Assembly: GCA_035771175.1 (NCBI GenBank)
Contig: CM069596.1
Coordinates: 14,695,501 to 14,759,500 of the forward strand
Length of the DNA stretch: 64,000 nt
Reading direction: 5' to 3'
Source of the DNA: Paratinospora sagittata
Lineage: Eukaryota > Streptophyta > Magnoliopsida > Ranunculales > Menispermaceae
Positions within the stretch are counted from its first letter, which is position 1, and every line of letters begins with the position of its first letter. The position numbers were made by a program, and so were the translations under genes. A model generated the notes under the pieces. That model worked only from the letters and a program-made list of their open reading frames with translations. It did not search any database and was not told the origin of the DNA. This document shows positions 1 through 36,286 of the stretch, piece by piece.

Positions 1-453
1 GAAGTAGATTGTTGAAAATTAAAACCTCGCTGCAAATTTGATTCAAAAGCCTCCACTTCAGATTTGATGCAGGCTTTTCAAGCTCTCTCGCATCTATGTG
101 ATTCAAGACGATACAACAACTCTCACGAGCAATGTCCACAAAATGTGTTTGCAAAGCATTTTCAGTTCCAAAACTATCACAACTACCAACACATCGCTGG
201 CACAAAGAGTAAACGAATATGCCACGTTTTCCAGTTTCAAAGTTCCATGGAGGAAGATGCACTTTGGCTTTCCCTGCGAAGAAGGGGGCAAACTAGAAGA
301 TGAGAAATTTAGAAGTTTAGTTCTACAGGCAATTTTATATCTCTCGCAAATATCTACAGTACATTTAAATCATTTACGAGAAATTGTAAGGGACAATACA
401 AGTATAAAATACATTGCTTCTCTAGTAAACTAGTGTTCTTAACACTCACTATA

Positions 454-496
<43 letters not shown>

Positions 497-497
497 C
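1..497. other. 3' flank of the MPK4-type gene
   Basis: Runs past the stop codon of the minus-strand kinase and probably contains its 3' UTR. I see no canonical AATAAA in minus orientation. A TA microsatellite lies directly beside the stop codon. Short open frames at 64-433 look like chance. Confidence 0.5.
457..492. repeat. (TA)n microsatellite
   Basis: An almost pure run of TA dinucleotides ending a few bases from the kinase stop codon, so it would lie at the start of the 3' UTR. Confidence 0.9.
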
Positions 498-25485
<24,988 letters not shown>

Positions 25486-25977
25486 GTTCCCAAAAATACG
25501 CACCGAATATGTGCGTGGATTTTGGGAGACTTCCTGAGAAGAAGAAGAAGAAGAAGAAGAAGAAAAACCAAGGTTGGCTTTGGAGTCTGGAGGGAGGTTC
25601 AAGTAAATCTGGTTGAAAAGCGTTGATCGGTCGTTTTAGTAGAAGAGCTTCTTTGAAATTTTCTTTCTACTTTTCTTTTTCCTAGCCGTGCTGTGAACTT
25701 TAACAGGAGTCCTCTCAAAGTCCGTGAATTGAAGTTGACTTCCTCACTACTTTCTCCTTTTTCTCAAATCTAGCACCCTTTTTTCTTTTAAGTGTGCAAG
25801 GCTTTCTTCAAGTGTAAACATGATGATGCACCCAAGTTGGATGTTCCCTTCATCACCACCGCCAAATAAGATAATCTTTCTTTTTATGGGTAGTTGCTGT
25901 TTAGGTCCATCATTTCAACGGTCCTGATTTGAAAAATCCCAGGAAATCAAAGTCGTGTCTCGTGCACTTCCAGAACA
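25486..25977 (-). promoter_or_regulatory. 5' leader and promoter region of the MPK4-type gene
   Basis: The 492 bases between the kinase start codon and the small Mutator-like element. It has a TTC repeat next to the start (25541-25563) and pyrimidine-rich leader text in gene sense. A TTGACT/C W-box core lies at about 25735-25741, on the strand opposite to the gene. No clear TATA box position could be fixed. The frame of the kinase stays open upstream to a TAA but contains no ATG. Confidence 0.45.
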
Positions 25978-26720
25978 GGCTTTTGACTTGATTGCCACAA
26001 AAAAATAAAAAAATTTCACAAATGTCATTAAATTTAAAATAATGACTCATTTGTCATAATTTAACTATTCAAAGCTCTGTCATCAAAAATGGTAGTGTCA
26101 CATGGATTCGGAGATGATGATTGGGTACCAATAAACGAAAGTAGTCTTCCATACAATTTTTTTTTTGTACTTGTGTCAATCATTCGAGCGGGACCACGGG
26201 GTCCAAAAATTAAATCGAGCATGAAAATGGGACTTCGTCGCCTCCGAGGAATCGTAGGAGATTATTCAGACGTGCTCAAAGTTGTTCGGTAAAAAAACCT
26301 CATTGTTTGGCCTCGGTGAGGCCGAACAGTTTACTAAAATCTTCAAATTTTCTTAATAACTTGAATTTCAAAGGGAGGTTCAAAAATTAAACCTGAACAT
26401 GAAATCGTGGGAGGTTATTGGGATGCGCTCAAAGTGGTCTGGTGTGGCCCCGTTAGAATGATTGACACAAGTACAAAACCAAAAAAAAAATTATTGTATG
26501 GAAGGCGTCTTTTCAAAAGACGTTCCTATAATAAAAATAAATAAATAATGTTGAAGGCATCTTTTATTGGTGCCCAATCGACATCCTCGAATCCACGTGG
26601 CGCTACCATTTCTACTAACTAGGCTTTGAATAGTCAAACTATGACAAATGAGTCATTATTTCAAATTCAATGTATTTGTAAAAAAAATTTATTTTTTGGT
26701 GGCAATAAGTCAAAAGCTTC
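25978..26720. mobile_element. Non-autonomous Mutator-like element, 0.74 kb
   Basis: Long terminal inverted repeats (about 25978-26200 and 26448-26720) start ggcttttgacttg and pair with ...caagtcaaaagc at the other end. Flanks are near-identical direct repeats: ttccagaaca (25968-25977) and ttctagaaca (26721-26730), with one C/T change. This size fits the 9-10 bp duplication of Mutator elements. Between the arms are two copies of a unit of about 178 bp (starts 26200 and 26377), which recurs five times at 46.2-47.0 kb. No transposase. It lies about 0.5 kb upstream of the kinase ATG. Confidence 0.8.
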
Positions 26721-26780
26721 TTCTAGAACATTAAAACATGAACATGGATTAATGTTATTATTTATCAACACTAGCTAAAG

Positions 26781-26990
26781 TTGGGTTTTTTACCTGATTA
26801 CCACAAATTTTTAAAAAAATTTCATAAATGTCATCAAAATTTAAATATTGACTCATTTGCCCTAGTTTGACCGACCAACGCCCAATCAGCAAATGATGTG
26901 GCCACAAATAAAGTTTGAATATGCTAATTGGGCGCCACCTATATTTTTTTTTTTAATTTAAACCAAATGCGTCTTCTTGAAAAATATATA
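26781..26990 (+). repeat. Left terminal inverted repeat of the large element
   Basis: Starts ttgggttttttacctgatta and pairs with the complement of 47130-47300, roughly 75 percent alike by eye. Past the inverted repeat the two ends keep a similar layout (atatatata and aaggcgtctttt-like motifs). Confidence 0.65.
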
Positions 26991-27039
26991 TATATTGCAG
27001 CAACGGAAGGCATCTTTTAAAGAGAAGCCTTCCTCAAGA

Positions 27040-27490
27040 AAAAAAAACCATAAGTTGCAGCAAGTGGGGTCTATTGACCCCACAAACCAAACCCTAACCC
27101 TAACCGTCTGCACCTCCCTCCCTCCCTAGCGGCCTTCGTAGTTTCACCACCGTCGTCGTAGTGTCGCCGTTGCCCAAACTTTCGTCGCTCACCTCTCAGC
27201 TTGCTCTCTGTCACTCTCCCTGCTCGCACTCTCTTTGCCGGTCTCACTCTCTCTCGCCCTATCTCTCTCTCTCGGCTTACAGTCTATCTTGCCCCTATTT
27301 CTCTCTCTCGGTTCTCAGCTCACACTCTCTATCTCTCAGTCTCTTGCCCTGTCTCACTCTTCATCATTTGGATCAAATGACTAATTTGATTTTATTTTTC
27401 ACGTACGTATGTTCTAGGAGTTTGGAGTCGATGTCAAAGTGTGCAAGATTACGAAGACCTCTCAACTCCGAATTAGGTATATAATAATTT
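27040..27490 (+). promoter_or_regulatory. Leader region of the transposase gene with telo-box
   Basis: Contains a telomere-like motif aaaccctaaccctaacc near 27088, known as a telo-box in plant promoters, then a GC- and CT-rich stretch (ctctct runs) typical of plant 5' leaders. A CT-driven open frame at 27161-27484 looks like low-complexity text. Its place between the left end and the transposase suggests promoter and 5' UTR, or a captured host promoter. Confidence 0.4.
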
Positions 27491-28180
27491 GATTTTGTTG
27501 TTTAGATTATTTTATTAGCAATTGGTCACGTAAAAATAAAGCCTCCATCTAATTATTTTATTTGATGTTAGAAACATATAGCATTTGAATATATACCTCA
27601 AATGGATTTAATTAAAAAAAATTGATGAGTTCAATTAAAAAAAATTATGCATCATAATCAACATTTTAAAATTTGTGCAACATATATATATGAAACTAAT
27701 TACCCATCAAATTATCGAATATATTTAAATAATTGTTGAATCATTGAAAATAAAAAAATAAAAAAATAACTCACATATGAAATTAATTATCCATCACTTA
27801 TGTATGGTCATGTGCTTCTATCTGTATAAGTTTTGTTTCAAGTTACTGAAAAATATTTTATATGTTAACAATTAGTTCAACTACCTGCTTTTACTATCAT
27901 ATAAATAATTCTATTTGTGGCACTTATTTTTGTTTCAGAAAAGATTTTGTCTCCTTGACTAATTCACTTCAAGTGGTCCGTAATTATACTATTCAATCTT
28001 CGGGAAGCTCAAAGGTTAATTACATTTCTTTTTAATTGTTGTTTTGTTGAAATTCTAGGCTTTTATTTCATGCTTAGTTTGAAGGAATGACGATTGTATT
28101 TTGCTTGTTACGTCCAGATGACAGATAGGCTTGTTTCTGTAATATTCTACAGTTTTGGTTATGTAGTACATGGTCCGTGA
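27491..28180. other. AT-rich stretch before the transposase
   Basis: Likely intron or leader of the transposase gene: exon-like text near 27938-28015 is followed by AT-rich DNA. No domain can be read. Confidence 0.35.
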
Positions 28181-30841
28181 GGTGCATCATACGATAGACC
28201 GTCAGTCGGGGTTCTGAGAGTTCTATTAGGCATTGGTCTTGAAGAATTTGAAAGGGTTATTCGAGATGTACTAGAGATTTCAATTTGTGCAACGATTAAT
28301 ATCACCTATAAATATCCTTTTTTTTTAGCCATAAGGATTTCAATTATGCGGTGGTTCCGATTAGAACTGAGCAAGCGCTAAGGGATATTTTTTTCATGTT
28401 ACAAGAGCTCCCACCTCCTAATAATATGGAGGTATATGTAGAAGTTGTTGGTGGAAATCTAACCCAAGGTCGTCAAATGGGGAGTCGTCGAAGCCATGTG
28501 AATTTTGGCGGTCATAGTGCACGGAGATCAATGGAGAACATTGGTCCGAGTACAACCTTCCCTATTGATGCTACAAGCGAATACATGACCAATGATTCTG
28601 AAGATGATAGTCCTTCTAATGTACATTTGTCTGATGATGATTTCAATTATGAAGACAACAATGCCCACCTCGACGAAGACAGTGATGAAAACAATGATGA
28701 CGATGATGGACATGAGATGTCTAATTTTATTGATATGCGTGATACTTTGTTGAGGGTAATTGAACATGATGGGCTTATGTATGCATCACTAGTACGAGAA
28801 AATGGCAATGGGGTAAGCATTGAGGAAACTGAGTTACAAGACACTGAGTTGCATAGTATGAGGGATACACCACAGCCTACCATGGCAAGTTTTGAGGCTC
28901 CATCACCGAATTTCATGGAACTTAATCATCAAGCTATGACCCCATTATCAAACAACCATGATAACATATTTATGGAGTGGAACGAGTCACAAGATCTTTG
29001 CAAAGGACTCACATTTCCTAGTAAGGAAGACTTGCAATATAGAGTAAAACAATGTTGCATAGCCAAGCAACAAGAATATGTCGTGGTCGATTCAAAACCC
29101 AACTTCTGGTTAATTAGGTGTAAGAAATAGAAAGACGGTTACTAGTGGAGGCTAAGGGTTCTAAACGCAAGAAATTGGGGTTGTTTGAGATCACAAAATG
29201 TTTTCGCCCAAATGTCGCAAGATTATAGACAGTTGGATTTAAAGCTAATATATCACAAGATATTTGATATTGTAAAGCGAGATCCTTCTACTTCTGTGTC
29301 GGCGCTACATCAAGTAATTAAAAATAATTACAAATATGATGTGCATTACAAAAAAGTGTGGCGTGCAAAAAAGAAGGTGATGGAGAAGATATTTGGTGAT
29401 TGGGAGGGATCGTATAACCTTCTCCCAAAGTGGATGGATGCGTTGAATTCTAGTAATCCAAGTTTGCACGCATTTGTAGATCACTATGAACCTGGCAACA
29501 ATGGTACTGCCACGTTTCATTGTTCTTATTTGGGCTTTTGGTCCCTCAATTGAGGGTTTTAAGCATTGTAGGCCTATCATACAAATAGATGGTACACACT
29601 TATATGGAAAATACTGTGGTAAGTTCCTCATCGCCACAAGAATCAATGCAACCAGTCACATATTCCCTCTCACATTTGCTATTGTTCATCAAGAAAATAT
29701 TGACAATTGGGCATGGTTTCTCAAGAAGATTCGTTATAACGTGACAAATAGATAAGGCATTTGCCTTGTCAGTGATCGCCACCTGGCATATTGAGTGTTG
29801 TTAAAAAATTAGAAAATGGTTGGACCGAGCCTGAGGCATATCACAGGTTTTGTTTGAGGCATGTAGGTAGTAATTTCAATGATAAGTTTCATAATGAGAA
29901 GTTGAGAGATTTGGCTAAGGCAGTAGGGTCACAACACCAACCACGTAAGGTTGAGGCACTAATGAAAGACCTAGAGCACCAGAAAGAGGGTTGCATAAGA
30001 TGGTTTAATCCCATTACCCTTCCTAGAGAGAGGTGGACAATGGCTTACGATGGTGGAGTGTGGTATGGTTGGATGACTACCAATGTGGCTGGTTAGTCTA
30101 TGCATTTACTTCTTTGAGTTGTCTGAGCTATTTATTTTTATTGTCTATTTTACTAAAATTTTGTGCAATTACCGATTGATTTTTTTCCTCTTTTTTTCTT
30201 TAGAGTGTTTCAATGGAGTATTAAGGGGGCTCGATTTTATCCGGTCACAACATTATTGTAGTTGACGTTTTACAGATGTTTTGCTTGGTTCATCATTAGA
30301 CGACAAGAAATAAACGAAGCAATTAGTAAAGGAGAAGTTTTCACAAAGTATGTCGTAAAGAAAATGAGAAAATGAGAAATTGGGGGCTTAAGGCAGGAGC
30401 CACACGGTTACGTTGATCAATCGACAACTTGAGACATTTGAGGTTGTTATAAAAATACAGGATGCCTGTATGAACAAAGGGGGAAACAAGCAGGTCATCC
30501 GACTAAAAGATCATCATTGCAGCTGCGCCAAATGGCAATGTTATGGGATCCCTTGTTCACACTTACAAGTAGCGTGTCGTTATGCTTTCATCGATTGTGA
30601 TCAATACATTGATCATTGGTACCGCCTCCATCAGTACTCCAAGTGTTATGAACCTCAGTTACATCTCATTCCGCACGAATCTTATTTGTCACAGTGTACT
30701 ATCTCATATACGGTGATACCTGATTCTGATCTTACTTGCAAATCTGGTTGATCGAGGTCGTCCAAGATTAGATGTGGACATTGTGGACAGGAAGGCCACA
30801 ATAGGCGGGGTTGTCCAACCCTCCATGAAGGGGCTGCATAA
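28181..30841 (+). pseudogene. MuDR-type MULE transposase, decayed
   Basis: Would cut and paste Mutator-like elements. In order: an N-terminal PB1-like segment (SYDRPSVGVLRVLLG...NITYKYP, then PIRTEQALRDIFF); an acidic Asp/Glu-rich linker; the MuDR N-domain (GLTFPSKEDLQYRVKQCCI); the MULE catalytic domain (GPSIEGFKHCRPIIQIDGTH, WAWFLKKIR, CLRHVGSNF); a SWIM zinc finger (CSCAKWQCYGIPCSH at about 30516-30565); and a CCHC knuckle (CGHCGQEGHNRRGC) just before the stop at 30841. Damage: frameshift near 29530, stop TAA at about 29754, frameshift near 29785, and several breaks at 30090-30410, where one intron may also lie. The knuckle is in another frame from the SWIM segment. No functional product is expected. 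Confidence 0.9.
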
Positions 30842-31090
30842 GATATTATTTGCCTACATATATTTCATGTTTTCTAATTTTTCAGTCTCATGTATCTTTT
30901 GCAATGTAATATGACACTTTTGAATAGACTTTTTCATGTACAAGCTATTGCTTTAATGATTATGGCATGCAATTGTAGTATTTTCTACTATTTTATATAA
31001 TGTTTTATTGTCTCATTTTTATCTTTTTGTAATATTTTACCATCTTTGATGCTAATATGTACTAATTAAATGTAACGTTATTTCATATAG

Positions 31091-33190
31091 GTTAGATAAA
31101 TCCAGGCCCTTTAGATACATATGTACTGTCTTTGCAGGCCCGTCATCGATCTGGTCCCATTTGGGATGGAGAGGTACTCGAATTTTATTTTGATATTTAA
31201 TTCCTTTTTTATAAAGTCTGTCATTGACAATATAATTTTTTTTTTCTACAACCAGCGCAAGAGTTGCATTATTGACGTAGGGAGGCCATGGTCCATTGCA
31301 CGCTTCCACTTGACCTGCGTATTATTCCATACATGCAGCAAGCTGTTTTTATGGGGTAGCACGTGTTGGATTCATTCAATTAGGCTGGCACTTAATTACT
31401 GCATTCATTGAGCGTTGGCATCAAGAGACCCATACCTTCCACCTTACAATCGAAGAGGCGACTATTGCACTCCAAGATGTCGAGGTGCAATTGGGGTTGC
31501 GGGTCGATGGTCTACCAATGACGGGATTGACCAACCTTGAATATGGAGATTTATGCGCTGAGTTGCTCGGGTTCATGCCAGTAGGGAAAGAAAGACGTTG
31601 GGGACGACTGAGTCTGGTCACCCTTGGAGAAAGAGTTTCAAACTTACCTGAAGAAGCGACGAAAACTCAAATACAACAGTATGCACAAGCCTATATTTTG
31701 CAGATGATTGGAGGTGGGTTGTTGTCAGACCAGTCAAACAATCTTGTACACCTATGTGTTCTGCCTCTTCTTGCGGACTTCGTTGTGGCTGGAACTTACG
31801 CGTGGGGCAGTGCAGTGTTAGCATGGCTATATCGACAGATGTGTCATGTTGTTGATTATGACAAACGAGGTGTTTCAGGAGCACTGGTCTTGGTACAATT
31901 ATGGGCATGAGATAGATTTTTATTTTTGGCTCCACGAAGATGCAATGTTCATCGCGAGGATCATGCTGGTCCAAATGCACATATGTTGCCACCACCACCA
32001 TTGGCATATAGGTAAATGAGTCATTTTTTACATAAGTCACCTTGTCTCTTATTTTTTTACATTCACTGTTAACATTTATTATTAATTTGTCGTTAATATT
32101 TGCAGGTGGAGACACGCATTGATAAAGAAAGAGGTCCCAACGCACGTGTTGTATAAATATAGAGAGGCCTTGGATACTAAAGGTTTTGAAGAGGTACAAT
32201 ATTCCAAACAATATACATACATGTATTGCTTAATTTTGGTTTTGCACGGTTTCTCAGTTTTGACGTTAGGGACGATGCATGTACAGGTCAGGTGCACTCC
32301 ATATACCGATGATTTGATTGATGTCTTGCCAGATTATTGCAAGCATGGGAGATACATTTGGCACATTGTTTCTCCACTAATTTGTTTCGTCGTAGTTGAG
32401 TTACATCGGCCAGATCGAGTGTCGTGTCAATTTGGCAAAAGACAAATGATTTTGGAGCCATACGACACAAGTGTTGACCTTCACAAGTGTGATATGAGGA
32501 GCTAATGTGACAGTGATTGGATTCAAAAGCACAGATATTATGTTGATGAATGAGAGTGTCGTGCTGAAAACTTGGCGGTTGGTGATATCTATGAAAATAA
32601 TGTTTCGTCACATATGAAGTACAATAACCCATACATGATTTGGTACCGATCAATAACCCAAAGGAATATGACTGAAAGTGGTGCAACTATCGATTTCTTG
32701 GTAAGATAGTACATTTTGCAATTCACGTTTTCACATATTACTAAGTTGTAGTTTTTTTGGCTAACGTATGACATTTTTTTTATTTAGGTTTACAACATGG
32801 GTCAAATTAATTTGCGTAATGAGGTTAATGATATGACTGCACTGACAGACATTCACGGAATTTCAATGACTACGCTACAAATGGTGCACGCAGATTACAT
32901 GGTTAGGAGGGACAGAACAGAAGGACCATCGTCAACATACCATCAAAGCCCCACCACTCCTTCCAGTCGAGTGGATCCATTCACGAATGTTCACTCGTCA
33001 CCATTGCAGTAGGATCCTTCCACCTTTGGCGATGCAATACCAGATATTGAGATTGACCCGACAATTACATCATTCGAGGACAATCCAACATTGGGTGAAG
33101 AGGGTTACCAAAATGATAATCTTTACCAATGAAGAAATTGGAATCCAGAGGAAAATTGGATAGGTAGAGGAAAAAAAATGTCAAGGTGAG
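31091..33190 (+). pseudogene. Plant mobile domain (PMD, aminotransferase-like) gene, decayed
   Basis: Family of plant nuclear proteins found both as host silencing factors (MAIL1/MAIN group) and as transposon passengers. Exon-like pieces: GPLDTYVLSLQARHRS (31091-31172), gtactc donor; a long piece from about 31256 to 32010 with IPYMQQAVFMGVARVGF, THTFHLTIEEATIALQDVEV, GLRVDGLPMTGL and WAWDRFLFLAPRR; WRHALIKKEVPTHVLYKYRE (32106-32193); TPYTDDLIDVLPD...VELHRPDRVSCQFGKRQ (from 32287); and a C-terminal piece from 32788. Introns have GT-AG ends. In-frame stops TAA near 32503 and TGA near 32549 plus a frameshift near 31390 break it. It starts 250 bp after the transposase stop, same strand. Gene symbol not assignable. 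Confidence 0.82.
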
Positions 33191-33568
33191 GGCGAGAGCA
33201 AGGCTTGGGAGGTGTATTTATAGCAGATACAGTAATTGAGGCACATGATGAACGTGACGACCACAATCGTGAGGATGAGCACATATCAGCTATGCTCGTT
33301 CACGATGATCCAACACCACATATTCCAAGACCTTCAGATAATGTTGAGCGAGTTGTTCAAGTGCATTTGCGACACTATACAAGAGATCACTTACGACACA
33401 ACAAACGATGTAAATGGCCAATATGTGGCACTGAGCGACAACTTGTTGTATCGTTTTTATATATGTTTTGATAATGTTGTAGTCAACATACATTCATACT
33501 TGATATTTCAATTCAGTAAACTTTTTTCAACAGAATTACCTTGTATATATTTTCATAATGTTGTGTCT
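33191..33568 (+). other. Tail of the PMD locus up to the gypsy junction
   Basis: Includes an open frame 33205-33471 with a hydrophilic, Asp/His-rich translation that may be the C-terminal exon of the PMD gene. The sequence then runs into the gypsy fragment, whose first alignable codon is at 33569. Confidence 0.35.
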
Positions 33569-35853
33569 AAGACAGCATTCAGAACCCGCTATGGACATTA
33601 TGAGTTCCTTGTGATGCCATTTGGTGTGACTAATGCACCGGCGATGTTCATGGACCTGATGCAGAGGGTCTTTAGGCAGTATCTGGATAAGTTTGTCATC
33701 GTCTTTATTGATGACATATTGGTGTATTCCAAGACTCAGGCTGAGCATGAAGAACACCTTAGAATGACCTTGCAAACTCTGAGAGAGCATAGGCTATATG
33801 CAAAGCTGAGGAAGTGCAAGTCTTGGATCACCGAAGTGAAATTCTTAGGTCATGTGGTGAGTTTTGAGGGGATTTCAGTTGATCCGTCTAAGGTTGAAGT
33901 CATTATCAGTTGGCCTAGGCCTACCACAGTGACCGAGATCAGAAGCTTTCTTGGGTTAGCTGGTTACTATAGGAGATTCGTTCAGGGCTTCTCCAAGATA
34001 GCTACGCCTATGACTAGGCTCACCCAGAAAGATGTGTCCTTTGTATGGACCGAGGAGTGTGAGAATGCCTTTTTAGAGTTGAAGAAAAGATTGACATCTA
34101 CGCCAGTGTTGATTTTGTCAGAGCCTGATCAGGAGTTGGTTATCTATACTGATGCCTCTCATATCGGCTTGGGTTGCGTGTTGATGCAGAAGGATAGGGT
34201 CATTGCTTATGCATCGAGGCAGTTGAAGGTGCATGAAAAGAACTACCCTGTTCATGACTTAGAACTGGCCGCAGTGGTTTTTGCTTTGAAGATTTGGAGG
34301 CATTATCTCTATGGTGAGAGATTCACTTTGTATTCTGACCATAAGAGCCTCAAGTACTTGTTCTCTCAGAAGGAATTGAACATGAGGCAGAGAAGGTGGT
34401 TAGAGCTCCTCAAAGACTATGATTTTACATTGGAATACCACCCAGGTAAAGCCAATGTAGTGGCTGATGCGTTGAGCAGGAAGCGGGTAGAGACAGTTAT
34501 GGTAGCACGCCAGATGTCTCATGAGTGGAGACTACTTGAGGCGGCTACGGTTATGAGTATATGTGCTACCCCTTCAGATCAGATTTTGATATGTGCTCAA
34601 ATGAGAGACCAGCCTACACAAGTCCATAAGGTAATTGACCAACAGAGACTTGACGTTGATCATAAGATGTACAAGTCTTGGGCTGAGAGCAGTGATTTTA
34701 CTGATTGGCACTTGTCATCTGATGGTGCCTTGAGATTTAGGGGAAGTTTATGGGTTCCCGCAGATCCACGACTCAGACAGAGTGTTCTCCAAGAGGCTCA
34801 CAGATCTCATTATGCTATTCATCCTGGCGGAACCAAGATGTATCATGATATGAAAAGAATGTATTGGTGGCCCGACATAAAGAGAGAGATAGCTCAGTTC
34901 ATTCAGAGGTGTGAGATCTGTCAGAGAGTCAAAGCTGAGCATCAGAGGCCTGGAGGGCAGATGCAACCGCTTGCCATTCCTGAGTGGAAATGGGAACACG
35001 TCACTATGGACTTTGTTGTGGGATTACCCAACACCCCGAGGAGACATAATGCTGTTTGGGTTATTATTGATCGCTTGACCAAGTCCGCTCACTTTCTACT
35101 GGTGAACACTAGGGATTCTATGGACAAGCTGAGCAGACTCTATATGCGGGAGATAGTCAGATTACACGGAGTGCCAGTTTTGATTGTGTCAGATAGGGAT
35201 CCGAGGTTTACATCGGTATTCTGGCAGGGGTTGCAGAGGCAGCTTGGCACTAGACTAGATCTCAGTACCGTTTTTCACCCCCAGACGGATGGCCAGTCTG
35301 AGAGGTTGATATCGATTTTAGAGGATATGCCCGAGCTTGTGTCCTTGAGTCTAGTGGTAACTGGGAGGAGTACATACATCTGTGTGAGTTCGCGTACAAC
35401 AACAACTATCAGTCCAGTATTGGCATGGCTCCTTTTGAGGCATTGTATGGTCGACCCTGTAGATCTCAGATCTGTTGGACAGAGGTAGGGGATGTTGCGG
35501 TGAAGGGACCAGAGTTTGTACAAGAACACACAGAGAAGATTAAGAGGATCAAGCATAATATGAAAGTAGCCCAAGACAGGCAGAAGAGTTACACTGATGC
35601 CAAGAGGAAGACCGTAGAGTTCGAGGTGGGTGACCAAGTTTTATTGAAGGTCTCACCTCAGAAGGGCCAAACTAGATTTGGGATAAAAGACAAGCTCGCT
35701 CCAAGATTTATTGGGCCATTCGAGGTTTTAGAACGAATTAGCCCCGTCGCTTACCGATTAGCCTTGCCACCTCAGTTAGCAGCAGTCCACAATGTCTTTC
35801 ATGTGTCAATGTTGAGAGTGTACAAGAGTGATTTTGATCACGTCTGTACGTGA
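33569..35853 (+). pseudogene. Ty3/gypsy pol fragment (RT, RNase H, integrase)
   Basis: Starts inside reverse transcriptase at [19 protein letters not shown], with the catalytic FIDD at about 33709-33720. RNase H follows ([15 protein letters not shown] to ADALSRK), then the integrase HHCC finger (HRSHYAIHP...CEICQRVKA) and the core with DFVVGLP, SDRDPRF and GQSERL. One frameshift near 35330 shifts to the next frame, which continues ([35 protein letters not shown]) and ends at TGA 35853. Missing: gag, protease, the RT N-terminus and any chromodomain. Apart from the frameshift it is well preserved, hence younger than its surroundings. Confidence 0.93.
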
Positions 35854-36286
35854 ACTCAGGCGATGTACAGTCATTAAACCATTACGAGACGGTGTCATGC
35901 ATACATACATATTGATGGATTATGATGCTCACATGTGTATTTAAGATATTTGATTATGAAGTGTGCTTTATTAATTGTTATATTCACGAACTATTTTACC
36001 CACTGAGCGCGTAGCTCACCCCATTGTTATCTAATTTTTCACAGGAGATTAGGGTGGACTGGGTGCAGGTTTTTAGGCCCACATTTTGTACCTTTTGTAT
36101 TATTCATTGTGGATTTTTGGGAGAATGTTCCCTTAATCATTTCATGTACAAAAATATTCTGAATTTAATGAAATCAGACTTGTACTTAACTATGCTTCTG
36201 CTAACTCTGTTATTATCGTTACAATGCATTCGCGTCCCGTCCACGAGTGTCCCGCCGGTTTAGGCGCTTCCGGGCGGGGTGTGACA
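35843..36286 (+). mobile_element. Partial gypsy LTR fused to pol
   Basis: From about gtacgtgaactca to the end gggcggggtgtgaca at 36286. It matches the complement of 62872-63320, including attacgagacngtgtcatgc and the gctcacccc block. The join with pol falls inside LTR text, so the chromodomain region, the polypurine tract and the first part of the LTR are deleted. The LTR sequence supplies the stop codon of the truncated pol frame. Confidence 0.8.

Noticed and set aside
27161..27484. A 107-codon open frame rich in Ser and Leu
   Set aside because: It is produced by CT-repeat text in a leader-like region; no domain.
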